Counted from the stretch's first letter, positions 35,741 through 47,384 are shown. The stretch: 64,000 bases of DNA from Bromus sterilis (GCA_950022295.1 OX465598.1:67750001-67814000), one strand, 5' to 3'. The notes: a model not told the origin generated them from the sequence alone. Made by a program: numbers and translations.

Positions 35741-37503
35741 TAAGATAATGATGGGGGAGGCAACACTCATACGGCAATTTATTTATTTTCCATCCAAGAT
35801 GCATTATAGCATTTTAAACTACCTCTTTCAAGCCATTTTCAAATATCGCTAGCAAGTTTTGGATGGATTCACGATAACATCAATCGATTGATTGGCATTT
35901 CCCAAATGGTCATTTTCAACCATTTTTTTATGAAGCAACACGCATAATAAACACCAAAATATGCACTTGAAAACAAAGACCTCGTCCCGTGGACCGGCAA
36001 GTGTGTATGTGTAGAGTGAAACACTTGAGTCGTCAAGTAGTCATCCTAAGTCCTCGTCAAACAATGGTAGTATGTGAGATACCTTACATGTCACCTTTCC
36101 GATAAGTTGGAAGGAGGCAACTATAATTGTGATGCGTCAAGGTACAAGCACCATGTTTAGGTATGCACTACTGTATATACTGGATCGGAATTTTTGGTAT
36201 CGTTGATAACTCCCTTGCTCCGGTCAATTGCAAGGTATTGAAGAACGGTCACCATTTCAAAAATGTTCGTACCAAAAATATTCCACCAAGATTGTCCACT
36301 TCGATTAAGACCAAGAGATGGGACAACAATTTTCCATGGATTGTTCGTACCTAAAAGAAATGTCACTATTACATTTTAGTATTTTAAGAAGTTGTTGGAC
36401 CTGATAAATATGACGAGGGTGCACCGAGCAAAGCGACATAAGGACATTTTTAATGGTGTATCCTAAATTAAACACATCAAATGTCTATAGACGATGATGT
36501 GCATTGGGTGACTTTGTCAATTTAAAACGATATGCCAATTAAGTATCTCGAAAATGCTCATAGGGATAGTGCGTGCATTTATAAAAATAAGTGTATATAC
36601 GTATAAAAATCATCTGCAATGTATTGTGTAAAAAAACATTTGTAGACATACCCACCAGTACAAGTATAGGATCTAGCCATCTAATCTTGTGCACTAAAAA
36701 TTTATTCGTGTTTTTTCTATGTCCACAACAGTCATACATGACATAAATAATTTTTTAATACTAAAAATTATTATGACATAAATGCAATAATAGTGTAAAT
36801 ATAAATGTTCTGAACATTAATTTTTTACATAAAATAGTCTAAACATGAATTCAATTTATTCACATATATGTCATATTTTCGCCTTATCATTTTGAAGTTG
36901 TGCATGAGCTTCTCGATGATGAATCTATTGATGTATTTGGATAAATCCTCAATCGTGGTCAGATTCTGGTCTGAAATTGGATAGGATCATCCATGTGCTT
37001 AAACTCAATACATTCATCAACTTCTTCATCCTCATTATTTATGATTATATTGTGCATTATCGCACAAAAGACATTACCTCTCACAACGTCTTTGGATCCT
37101 TTGCTTAGCAAGTCCATAGACAACTGTAAAATGGATTTGGAGGACTCCAAATGTTGTCTTCACATCCTTTGTAGTTCTTTGTCTTTGGCCAAAAGGGGAT
37201 TTTATTGAGTATTCGGCTGCAACAATCATGCGCACCATTGTCTGGTGTATTTTGACAGTCCTTGATATAACACACATGAGTCACCATCGCATGAACCTTA
37301 TATCCCTTAGAGTATTAGAATAGAAACATAGCAGGTCAAAATATATGCAAACTTATAGTCAAATCTTCATAAACCATGATTTGAACAAGACTCAAAAGTT
37401 ACAAACTAGTGACAATGAAATAAATGTTACCAATATATCACTACAACAGTTTATTCCTGTCTTGGTCACTATTACATCAACAAATGTTGCTACTACGACT
37501 ATA

Positions 37504-37638
37504 CTATGCTTGCTGACCAGGCTCCCCCATTTCATCTCCAACACCACAAGCGATGAGGTAGTTGACAACTTCAACTCTGCCCGATAGTTCTAGCTCATCG
37601 TAGAAGTACTTTCCAGTTACCACTGGATCATCCGACGT
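37504..37638 (-). pseudogene. Counterpart of the 44-codon Harbinger-repeat frame
   Basis: The frame runs from SDDPVVTGKYFYDELELSG to GEPGQQA and stop, matching 29678-29544 codon for codon without indels. The first codon is ACG, so the original start is lost here. Confidence 0.35.
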
Positions 37639-37668
37639 CTCCTCTAAATATCCAGATTATAAAATTTA

Positions 37669-38825
37669 GGGTCAACTCCACCCCCCCCCTAAATTTGGCC
37701 AAGTCTCATCTTTACCGCTAAAAAACATGTGCTCAACTATACCCCTCTTCCATCTGGTGTCGTTCCAGAAATACCCCTTCATACCTTTTTCGTCTGGTCA
37801 AAGAAGTTTGACCGTGTTTGAAACTTTTTTGGGACTAATTTTCCCTTACTCTCTCTAACCTCCTAATAATTAACCTAAATAAAGATTATGATAACTAAAA
37901 AATAAAAAGAAAAAGAAAAAGGAAAGAAAAGAGGGGAGGCATGGGCACTCGAGGGAGCTCGCCAGAGCTCACCGGCGCAGGGTGGTGCAGAGGGTGGGCA
38001 GGACAGGGGCGAGGGAGCTCGCCTGATCTCACCGGAGCAAGGCAGTGCAGTGGGTGGGGAGGCCAGGGCGAGGGAGCTCGCCGGAGCTCGCCAGCGCAGG
38101 GGCGCCGCGGAGAACGGGGAGGGCAGGGGCGGTGGGCGCAGGGGCGGTCCACGGCGAGCGCTGACGCGGGCGAGTGCAGGAGCGGGCTCGGGCGCGAGCC
38201 ACGGCGAGCATGCACTCGAACGCAAGACACGGTGAGCGCGAGCGTAGGCGCAGGACACGGAGAGCACGGGCACAGGCCACGATGGGCGCGAGCCCTGGCC
38301 ACGAAGAGCGCGGGCGCGTTCCATGGCATGTGCTGCGCGGGGAGGACCTGACAGGGGCGGCGGATCTCAGGAGGGGGAGGAAGTAAAGGGCGGCGAATCT
38401 CAGGAGGAAGAGGGAGGCAGGGGTGCAGGCTCAGGAGAGGAGGATCGCGGGCGCAAGCTCGCCAACGAGGGAGGCCACAGATGACGGCGGGCTCAGGAGA
38501 GGAGAAGAGAGATGAAGAAGGGATGAGGTGGAGGGGTGGCCCCACCCGTAAGTGTGTGAGAGAGAGGAGTTGAGAGAACTATTTTTTTTCTTTTTATTTA
38601 TGTAGAGTGGGTCCCGGATGCAAGTGATACATGAACACAGGGGCAAGTATGTCCATACAACATGACATAAGCGGTCAAAGGCCTTTGATTGGACGGTAAC
38701 GATATTGAGGGGTATTTTTGTGGCTGCCACTAATGGAAGAGGGACAAAGTTGATTACATGTTTTTTTAGGGATAAAGATGAGACGGGGGCAAGAATAAGA
38801 TAAGGGGGGAAAATGTAAATGGCCC
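37669..38825. mobile_element. Mutator-like element with GC-rich insert
   Basis: The perfect 9-bp target duplication TAAAATTTA flanks it (37660-37668 and 38826-38834). The inverted termini start GGG and extend about 110 bp, with shared CGTCTCATCTTTA / AGTCTCATCTTTA and CCCTCTTCCAT blocks. Between them about 600 bp (37,935-38,560) is strongly GC-rich, with tandem GAGGGAGCTCGCC and GCGCGAGC-type repeats. The long arginine- and alanine-rich frames there look like low-complexity by-products. The layout fits a Pack-MULE that picked up GC-rich host DNA; the donor is unknown. Confidence 0.85.
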
Positions 38826-39694
38826 TAAAATTTAAATAATAAGAGACGAACACATGTGATACTTTGACGCGCCCAATTTTAAAAATGCCACCACTATTTT
38901 CTTCTCAAATAGTAATGGTGTTGACTTTTTCGATGCACCAGGTTTATATGATTACTGTTGGCGTTGAAAATTTATGCAATGCCATAACTACCTCGCATCA
39001 GTTGTACCAAACAAGGAAATAACATTACTGACGTAGAAAAATCTCACACACCATAGATATATGGTATTGTCCTGACGTTGGCCCCAAAAACCCACGCCAC
39101 CAAGGTTTTTTTACTAGTTACCTAAGTTATCCTCTCTTCTTTCACTCACTCCTCTCACACACGCAGCTGCCGCCGCCCCCGTCACCATCTCCACCGCCTG
39201 CCATCGTCTCCACGCCCCATCGCCGTCTTCACGCCCTGCCACTGTCTTCGTCGATTCGAAGGTGAGCCCCCCGCTTTCTCAACCCATCGTGACCGCCATC
39301 AAACGCCCCTCCGCCGGCCGTTCACATGTTGGATTGTGTGACATAGTCAGTGTAGAAAATTTGTGATATAGTTAGTGTACACATTTTATAGATTTCGATA
39401 TTGTGTACATTTTGATATAGAATTTGATTTCTCCGTCAGCCATCCACGCCTTAGCCACATTGCCGAATTTTGCAAAACAAATGAAGTGTACAAAATTCGT
39501 TAACACATTTAGTGTAGATGTGAGTTTAGTTTATACTTGTGTACAATTTGATATATATGTTTAGTGTAGAATTGATTTTGTGGTATTATAAATTTATAGG
39601 AAAATAACTATGTGTCAAGTGTGCAAATCGAGTTGCGCCACAAGCCTTGCAAGTGGCTCACTATTCAGTGTGGAATTTCATCCAAGTTTTGTTC

Positions 39695-39995
39695 ATTCGA
39701 TGGTAATGATTCTTGACAAAACTTTCATATATATGTTGGTTCAATAGTGTTCGAGACTTGTTAATTTAAAACTTTCATATATATATATATGTTGGTTTCA
39801 TAGTGTTTGAGGCTTGTTAATTGACAACTTTCATATATGTTGGTTCCATAGTGTACGAGACTTGTTAATTAACAACTTTCATATATATGTTGGTTCCATA
39901 GTGTTTGAGACTTGTTAATTGAAATTTTTCATATGTATGTTGGTTTCATAGTATTTGAAATTGTTAATTAACAAATTTCATATATATGTTCGTTT
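39695..39995 (+). repeat. Minisatellite, about 45-60 bp unit, six copies
   Basis: Successive units follow the pattern ACTTTCATATATATGTTGG, TTCCATAGTGTTTGAGAC, TTGTTAATTAA. Unit length changes mainly through the TA run. It lies inside the CACTA-like element. Confidence 0.8.
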
Positions 39996-40521
39996 CAGAA
40001 AATGCCTAAGAGCCTAGCTTAAATATGTGGTATCGAGGCGGATGGAGAAGGCCTTGTTGCTAGAGTACGCCTTGAAGCTAGGGCGCCATCACTACTTGTG
40101 GTTACAAGGCGAAACTGGCGGACGGGCGTATCATCTTAGGCGCGGAGGACGGGTGGAAGAATTTCCTCGTCGGGATTTTTTTTTCTGTAGGTTGCACAGG
40201 CCAACATAATCATTATAAGGAACCCGACACAAGCCAACTTGAGGATGATGGTCGTCGTCGACATCATCTAAAGTAATGTTAATAATTAAGTTGTGTTAAT
40301 AATCACTATCAACATTGATGTTTACTTGTGTTAATAAGTAGTTATTCCTTAGAACAATATTTATAGATGTTGGTTGTTGTGCGTTGAACAATTTATTGAT
40401 ATATATATATTATTTAGTATGTGCCGCTGCTAATGCGGAATGAAAATTTATTTGTTGATTAATTTTTATTATTTAAACATTTAGTGGTGTCGTTCAAATA
40501 TGTGGCCCGTCATAAATAGTA

Positions 40522-40778
40522 CTCCTTCCGGTCCTTTTTAGTCTGCGTATAAGTTTTGTTCGAAGTCAAAGTATCTCTACTTTGACCAAATTTGTAGAAA
40601 AATATATTAACATTTACAATATTAAATCTATATGGTTTGATTCACCATGAAATGTAGTTTCATAGTATATATATTAAGTATTGTAGATGTTGATATTTTT
40701 TAATATAAATTCGGTCAAACTTTGGAAAATTTGACTTGAGAAAAATCTAATACGCGGAGTAAAAATGACCGGAAGGAG
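40522..40778. mobile_element. Stowaway MITE
   Basis: Termini CTCCTTCCGGTCCTTTTTAG and AAAAATGACCGGAAGGAG are inverted repeats, with TA on both sides. The length is 257 bp. Internal TTTGACC and GGTCAAA words are typical of the family. Confidence 0.85.
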
Positions 40779-41319
40779 TAATAATAGTACTCACGTGGGC
40801 GCACATCGCCGCCACTATGTTTTATCACTGGTACGATATTGCTGGCGTGCAATCCCTATGCTAGCAAGATCATTTTTAACACATCATAGATGAGCTTTTC
40901 TATACTAGTGATTGTGTATAAAACTATTACTACTACTGAGACCAAAAGGTCACAAAAATACACTTTGCAAATATCTTGTAGAATCAAGTTATAATAATTC
41001 ATGTGACCATCACACTTCACGAGCTGTAGAACCATTGATGGATCTTTTCCCGCGACATTCACGTATCTTTCCCAGATAAGAAAGTGATAATCCAATATTT
41101 ATTACATTTCAAAGAGGTGCGTTATTTTACCCATGAGCAATTTACCTTAGACTTTTGTCGAGTTTGTAGCATTCACACCCACGATGTGTTGGCCAGCTTT
41201 AAGATCTGAATATTTTCTCCCTTCTTTTTCTATCGTACCAACTTCCCTGGCTTCGTATGTACTCCTTAGTTTCCAAATCTCAGCTACAAATAGAGTTTAT
41301 ATGACATCGTCAACTATAG

Positions 41320-41450
41320 AGATTTATGCCCCTTGGCCATCAGGGATTCACGTCCCTCTACCGAAAACGAATTTATGACTCTCCTAGCCTATGGGGATGT
41401 ACACCCCTAGCCGAAAGGGATTTACGCCCTTGTATCTTAGCACGTAATCA
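41320..41450. repeat. Tandem short hairpin motifs
   Basis: Four or five units of the type AGGGATT(T/C)ACG(C/T)CCCT recur at about 35-bp spacing, each nearly palindromic (for example GGGGATGTACACCCCT). The block ends just before the fold-back at 41461. Class unknown. Confidence 0.5.
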
Positions 41451-41460
41451 TAGGCATTTT

Positions 41461-42642
41461 ATGGCGGTGGAGAAGCTCCCGGAGGAAGGATTGACCTCCG
41501 GGAGCTTCTCCACCGCCATGAACGCTTCCCGGATATGCCGTGAGTAGTCACCCTTAGACCATGAGTCCATGACCAGTAGCTATGTGATGTCTTCTCTCCA
41601 ATCTTGTGCTTCAATTATTAACCCTTGTGAGCTTCCCTACATGATCAAGGCATCTATATAATTTTCCTGCTGTTGCTATGCTGTGTTTGCTGGGATCCGA
41701 TGGATTATGAGATTATGTTTAGTTTGTGATGAGTTATATATTTGGTTCTCCTTTTATATTTTGTTCTTGAGTAATTCTTGCATGTTCTCCGTTGCTTCTT
41801 ATTGCTTTGTCCAAGTAGTAGATAGTATCTCCTAGAGGGAGCGTTAATGCTTGATTGCTTGATTGTGGGTTCATGCCCCCCGAAGTCTAGCTTGAGTGAT
41901 AGAAACATGAAACTAGAGGTTGTGCTTTTTCCGCTAGGAAGAAAACAACGGTGCTTGTAACCGCGGTTGCAAGGATTGTTCACCTTACGCAAAGTTTGTT
42001 AATGAAGTTGTCTGTTGCTTTGGGTGGGGCTCACAACTTAATACCAGCGAGATTTTTTGGATAGATATCTCAAGGTGGATGATTAGTAATTAGGTGCTGA
42101 TGGATAAACGGTCTACTTGTTTTGGCGTACTGCCCATACTTTTGAGCCTCTAACTTTCTTGCACCATAATTAGCATTGCGGTGCGTTTATAATTCTGTCA
42201 ATTTCCCAGCTGTATTTTGTTCACCCAGCTTAGTTGTTTATCATCTTTACGGAGAGAGACATCACTAGTGAACATCATGGGACCTCGGTCCATATTTCCA
42301 CCTTTTTTTACACTTCAACTCTTTACTGCTTTATTTCCTTTCAGTTGCAATCACCATTACTATTTCCATCGTGTGTTTGATCCTTCGTAAACAACAAGAC
42401 CGGAGAGATTGACAACCTCTTTGACTCGTTTGGAGCAAAGTTATTTGCTTTTGTGTGTAGGTCCAGGTCAAGTGAGTAACTTATATCAAATGACGCCTTT
42501 CTCGTTTGACCACCTTGTTGATCTTCGGAGTCCTACTGGTCGATTAAACCTTGGTATCTTCATCGAGGGAAATTTGCTACTAGGCTACATCTCAACCTTC
42601 CACTTGGGGTGACCAATGAGGAGCACTACTTCAGTGCCAACA
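41461..42642 (+). repeat. 5'-truncated gypsy-type LTR with fold-back at its broken end
   Basis: From about 41,480 to CAGTGCCAACA at 42642 it matches the right two thirds of the LTRs at 48503 and 55146. The left 25 bp (41461-41485) is an exact inverted copy of 41495-41519, with a 9-base loop. The intact LTRs show only the right arm. No internal domain follows, so it is a truncated solo LTR. Confidence 0.75.
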
Positions 42643-43298
42643 CGTTGCTACGATATGTAAGTTTGTTAAATAATGTGTAAATAGTTGCTAAAAATAATCA
42701 AATCTAATAAAAAGCAAATATAATTTTGAAAATCAGTAAAAAAATGTGTCTAAAAATAGAATGAAAACTTTTGAATTACTGTTCAAAATATCATTTAGAA
42801 CAAAAACGCGAAGGATGACTAACATGCATGCATAATGTGGCAGCGTTACATGCATAGACTAATGCAAAAGTAATTGTAATTTATAAGTTTTATTATGTAG
42901 CATATTTTGCATGACCTAGTGGAAGACAAGATTTAAATGCATAGCTTAGTGGGGATGCTGAGGTGAACACTTTACGGGTTGAGAGAATTCGGACCAAGTT
43001 CTTAACAATATAGCATTACTACTTATTACAAATATCTATTATAAAAATTAATAAATCATTTTTGTATGAACGAGAACGTTGTTATGTCTCACCAATTTTT
43101 GGTAGATTTTTGGAGACCTCAAAGTTATATTAAAAAAATCGTTGGTAACTATTGTGTATTTCATAATTGATTTTATATTTTCCTAAAATAACAATAAAAT
43201 AAATTTTATTTGATCAATTGGCCCACTTAGCCCAAGGACCCAGTCGGACTGGAGAAATCCAACCAACCTCTCCTCTCTCTCTCTCTCGTGCACGCTGA
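42643..43298. other. AT-rich spacer, no recognised gene
   Basis: Nothing was identified apart from a short CT repeat near 43,265-43,286. Confidence 0.45.
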
Positions 43299-44345
43299 TA
43301 TGTCTCCAACATATCTATTTTTATTTATTTAATTCTATTATATTATCACATGCACATACTTTTTTAAACATTTTATATTATTTTAATGGACTAACCTATT
43401 TACCCAGTGCTTAGTGTGAGTTCTTGTTTTCTGCATGTTTTGTATTTTTCAGAAAATCCTATTTCCCGGAGCTCAAAAAACCTGGGTGACTCTTGTGGAA
43501 TCTTGTTGGAACAAAAAAGCGCTAGGAAGCTTTGGAACTCCTCCAGCCGAGGTACCACGAGCCCACACGGTTAGGAGGCATGGTTAGGGGATCCACTTGC
43601 CCATGTGCCCCCCAACACCGCCTTAGGTCAATTCCTTCGCCATAATTCCTGATAAAATCCAGAACTCCTGAAAACAAGAAGCAACCATTGTTTCCTTCGG
43701 CGCACACTCCTAGAACTTGACGAACCAACCCGAAGGATGTTTATGGAGTGTTGTCGGAGGGGGGATCCATTGCAATAGGCTTCTTCATTATCCTTGCTTC
43801 CGTCTAGGTGATGTGTGAGTAATTTTCTTAGGACTATATGGTCCATAACTGAAATTAGGTGTAGCTCTCTCTTTTTGGATCTTCAATACCATGTACCCTC
43901 CGTCTTGTAAGATCAAGATCAATCAACTATATTTTTTGGTGTTTTATTGAAACATGATGAATTATGGCTTTATGATCATATTATTCATGATATCTATTTT
44001 AATCTCTTGATGTTTCTAGTTGTGTAATTTAATAGCTTTGCATGCTCTTTGATCCATTTTGTGTACCTTGGTCACTTATGTGAAATGGTTCTTTAGAGGG
44101 GTGGTACACTGTAGTGGTTTCAATCTTGCAGTATTCTATATTCTAGTGACCTTGTTTGGAACAAGACACGTAGTTTTATTGCTGCCACTAAGGGTAAAAC
44201 GATGGGGTTTCTTTATATTCCATAACTTATTCATGTTTTTCTTATGTTCTTATGTCATCTCACATGGCGATAAAGGGAAATGACTGGGTTGTAAAGAAGA
44301 AACATCATCACAAAGGCACAAAAATCGTAGATGAGACCTGATACG
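43299..44345 (+). repeat. Partial gypsy-type LTR
   Basis: It starts TGATATGTCTCCAACATATC, a decayed form of the TGATACGTCTCCAACGTATC start common in Triticeae gypsy LTRs. It then shows familiar blocks such as GGACTAACCTATTTACCCAG and CCCCAACACCGCCTTAGG. The right end is not defined and no internal domain follows. Frames within it are not genes. Confidence 0.55.
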
Positions 44346-44990
44346 TCAACGGAGTAGGATGTGGAAGTCGTGCACCAGGACGAATCGACCAGCGATCTCT
44401 AGAGCATATTTCTTTGATAGGGGATGTGACATCATATAGTTTTGGATCTTAGAGAGGCATTGAGGCAGAGGAGCCGAGGAGCAATAGGGAAGATGATCGA
44501 GAGGTGTGGCAGAGGAGGAGGCGGGTCACAAGGTGGATCTAGAGGCGAGTAGGGCGGCAGGGAGGTAGAACGACAATGAGCTATGAAAAAAACATAATTC
44601 AATAATGAATAGTAGTATTACTATTCGACACTATTCAATGCTAATTTTTTTTTCAAAGCTCGCATTCTGTAATGTGTTTCAACTTGAAATTTTGCATGAC
44701 AGTTGAACATCACCCTCTTAACATCCCACATTTTTTCAGATTTCTTCGGACATTCAAAACATCATTTCTAAGTGGGTTTCACAGGTTTCTACCGAATGTT
44801 GGTTTACCTATGATATTCTCCCTACCAACTAAGATTTGAAATTGAAAAATATACTTTCATGAATAAAAGAACACGAATGAAAAGAAGAAGACTAGTATCG
44901 TATCTCCTCCTTAATAATTGTGCTTGCTCTATCCATTGATCCATCTTTGATGTCTTCAACCATCACTGTTCAATCTCAAGCTACATATAT
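44346..44990. other. Spacer, no recognised gene
   Basis: I could not assign this stretch. It lies left of the split coding-like frame. Confidence 0.4.
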
Positions 44991-45034
44991 CTATATTCTC
45001 TGCGTCAGAGCTTTCAGAATTTCTGGATCAGTTA
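44991..45034 (-). pseudogene. Short 3' piece of a coding-like frame split by the transposon stack
   Basis: Read on the minus strand from the TTA target duplication, the frame entering from 58761 continues as TDPEILKALTQRI and a TAG stop (44993-44991). Its larger part is at 58761-59100. The protein is not recognised. Confidence 0.4.
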
Positions 45035-45244
45035 GAGCAACTCCAAAGGAGAGACCCAAATAGACCACGATTTTGTCCGCCTTTTGTCCGTTTGGGTCGC
45101 CAAACGGACCATTGTTCAGCCATACACAACCAAATAAATTATTCATTGTATTACACAATAATATTACAAACCAAATAAATCATTCATTGGATGAAATACT
45201 TTTATTACAAACCATACATAGTAGCATATAAAAGAGAGGCTATG

Positions 45245-45680
45245 CTACTGAGCTCCTATGTGAGCCCACATATGCTCAACCAAATCGTTATGAGACTGTC
45301 TGTAGGTTCCTCGATCACGCATGTCATGATGAAAATGGAGGAAATTCTCGTATGCTGTCGGTGGACCATTTGGCACAACATTGTCACCCTGATATTGCTA
45401 GTGCTGGTCATTGAGTCTCTCAGGACGCTCACCCTCGACGATCATGTTGTGCATGATCACACATGCATTCATCACCTCCCCCAAGTCTCAACACTCCAGC
45501 ATCTCGCAGGGTGCCGAACAATAGCCCATCAAGATTGGAGCATACCAAAAGCACGCTCCACATCCTTTCTACAAATCTCTTGTTCTTTGGCAAACCTTTC
45601 TCTCTTCTCTCCTTGCGGGTTAGGAATTGTCTTCATAAAAGTTGACCATTGCGAATAAATACCATCCGCGAGGTAGTATT
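45245..45680 (-). pseudogene. PIF/Harbinger transposase, C-terminal part
   Basis: After the CACTA insertion the frame resumes with EYYLADGIYSQW, then FAKEQEICRKDVERAFGMLQ. This includes the catalytic glutamate of the DDE triad (VERAFG, about 45,550). A TGA follows directly, and a one-base shift is needed near 45,470 to read VMNACVIMHNMIVEGERPER. The far end (FLHFHHDMRD...HMWAHIGAQ) stops with TAG at 45247-45245. It is inactive. Confidence 0.82.
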
Positions 45681-45699
45681 CTTCACTACTAGGAAACTG

Positions 45700-45920
45700 G
45701 CTATCTGTGGCGCACCGGTTTTGCATTTCTGTGGCGCATGGCCGGATGCGCGAAGGAATCATCGCCACTAAAATATGATTTCTATGGCGCATGTACCCGT
45801 GCGCCACAGAAATTTACATTTCTGTGACGCACTGATGGCCCCATGCGCCACATAAATTGGTGCGCCACAAAAAAGGCCAATGCACCACAGAAGGCCTGTA
45901 TACATGCGCCACAAAAAGAA
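45700..45920. repeat. Left subterminal repeats of the CACTA element
   Basis: At least eight copies of TGCGCCAC or its complement GTGGCGCA (some changed to GTGACGCA or TGCACCAC) occur here. Such clustered subterminal motifs are the binding sites for CACTA transposase accessory proteins in characterised elements. Confidence 0.8.
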
Positions 45921-46158
45921 ATTAATAGTACAAACAAAAAATAAATATGATACGATATACAGGTATAAAAATACAGAATGGATTGCAAAATATAGCTATA
46001 CAGAATGGTTGCACATCATAGTATAAGTGATCGTTATCACATTACTTAGATCCCAATATACATAGTGGTCATCACATTATACTAATCATAGCTAGTGGTC
46101 ATCACATTATTACAAGTCGATATCTAAACTACAATCACATAGATCAAGAGGGTTGCGG

Positions 46159-46680
46159 TCACGATAAGGTGCCACTACTGACGTCCCTGAAACAGCTCCA
46201 CCCCTGTCGCTGGATCAGATCTTCTGATATCCCTTTGTCCACTGCCCACTTGAGGAACAGAGCGGCGTGGTATCGCCATGGCAGCTGAGGCATCCGCGCA
46301 CGCTCCTCATTGGTCGACTCCAGCATAATCAACTTTGCCAATTAATAGAGAGCACGATCCATCTCGCTCCGCTTCTTCTCGATCTCTGCTTGATCTGGCC
46401 TCCTCTTGTTCTGCGCACCCTGGAGCGCATGCATCAAGAGGTACCAACGACGGGATGCGTCACGTATCCGCGCACACCTTGCATCATCGAACGTCCTTAC
46501 CAACTGCATGTATTCTTTGATTGTCATCGGCGGATCTTCACGCCCAAAATTTCTCCATCGGCAAAGACGAAGACGACGAGCCCGTGCGGTTGACATGGTG
46601 AGGAGGCGCCATGATGATCTCCTACTGCACAAAATTAAAAGGTAGCAAGCAAGCAATATTAGAAACACAGGAGCAAGCAA
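46159..46680 (-). pseudogene. Unknown ORF within the CACTA element, one in-frame stop
   Basis: A single minus-strand frame runs from about 46,680 (clear protein-like sequence from MSTARARRLRLCRWRNF at about 46,595) to a stop at 46159. It is broken only by a TAA at about 46,343 (...SEMDRALY, stop, LAKLIMLESTNEERARMPQ...). It is rich in Arg and Glu, with segments such as IKEYMQLVRTFDDARCARI and WRYHAALFLKWAVDKGI. No transposase motif is recognisable. It may be a CACTA-encoded protein of unknown role or a captured host fragment. The intact reading on both sides of one stop argues for recent coding use. Confidence 0.45.
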
Positions 46681-47234
46681 GCATTGCGTAGTTAATTAAA
46701 GAACTCAACTCTCCAGCAGGCTAATATAATATCCCATTACACAAAGGTAGCATGCATACATCTAAGCACACCAATAGAAACAGCTAGTTGCATACAAAAA
46801 AATATAGGTGAAACACTAGACAAAAAGGCAAAAAGATGATTTGAGTTTGACTTGCCATGAAGAAATGTTGATATTTATCATGACCATTTCTCTGCCTATG
46901 ACCATTTCAACTCTTACACAGAGCAATCTTTGCTCCTATTTGTGTTATTGTTCAATGAAGAGATAATTTTCAAGGAAAAATAAAAAGCAAGGTTTTAAAA
47001 AATTGATAGTTTTCAAATGGCATGTAAAGTCTACGCAACTAAAATATCCATAAAATTAGTCACTTTCATAGTTAGTACACAAATAAGGGCGATACAGCCA
47101 ACTACATGACCCCAACATATAAAGCATAGAAGCATCAAAAGGTCATCCTAGCTAGAAGCATCCATTTCCTAGCCTACATACTAGAATATCTTCCCAGACT
47201 CCTAGGGCTCAGGAGTGTCGTCCGTGGAAAGCTT

Positions 47235-47384
47235 TCACATCTGCAACTTTCCCTTGCCTATATCTAACAGACCCACCTTCATGTAGGTCACTACTGCTGT
47301 GAAGAATGAATTATTCTTCCACTCAAACTTCTTAGGCTGCTCCTTGTGGATCAGCCTTGCACGTGGCATAAGGTACCTGGACAT
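47235..47384 (-). CDS. 49-codon unknown ORF or exon in the CACTA element
   Basis: The frame starts MSRYLMPRARLIHKEQ and ends GLLDIGKGKLQM with TGA. Its composition (balanced, no low complexity) resembles real protein more than random AT-rich intron. Neighbouring DNA is intron-like. It could be an exon of the same minus-strand unit as 46,159-46,680. Confidence 0.35.
   Translation of the reverse strand: MSRYLMPRARLIHKEQPKKFEWKNNSFFTAVVTYMKVGLLDIGKGKLQM

Larger units (their letters stand above)
35010..37659 (-). mobile_element. PIF/Harbinger-derived repeat, copy 4
   Basis: It is collinear with copy 1. The minus strand at 37,220-36,960 encodes KDVKTTFGVLQIHFTVV, the transposase block in which the catalytic glutamate (normally KDVERAFG) is changed. 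CAIMHNIIINNEDEEVDECI follows in another frame. The DDE domain is otherwise missing. The copy is interrupted by a Helitron (35166-35740). At its right side a Mutator-like element (37669-38825) and a CACTA-like element are inserted, after which it resumes at 40911. Confidence 0.65.
38892..40910. mobile_element. CACTA-like element interrupting copy 4
   Basis: The right end is TCTATACTAGTG, the complement of a CACTAGTATAGA terminus, and the proposed left end is CACTATTTTC. Copy 1 (29,720-29,780) is continuous where this insertion lies, which supports a roughly 2-kb insertion. Flanking triplets (CAC and ATT) do not match, so the left boundary may be wrong. Near 39,130-39,260 a pyrimidine-rich, leader-like segment ends in GAAGGTGAGCC, a possible splice donor. 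The element holds a minisatellite and a Stowaway MITE. Confidence 0.45.

Noticed and set aside
37875..38545. Frames of 136 to 216 codons rich in Arg, Ala, Pro and Ser
   Set aside because: All three frames on both strands are open because of GC-rich tandem repeats within the Mutator-like element. No domain is recognisable.
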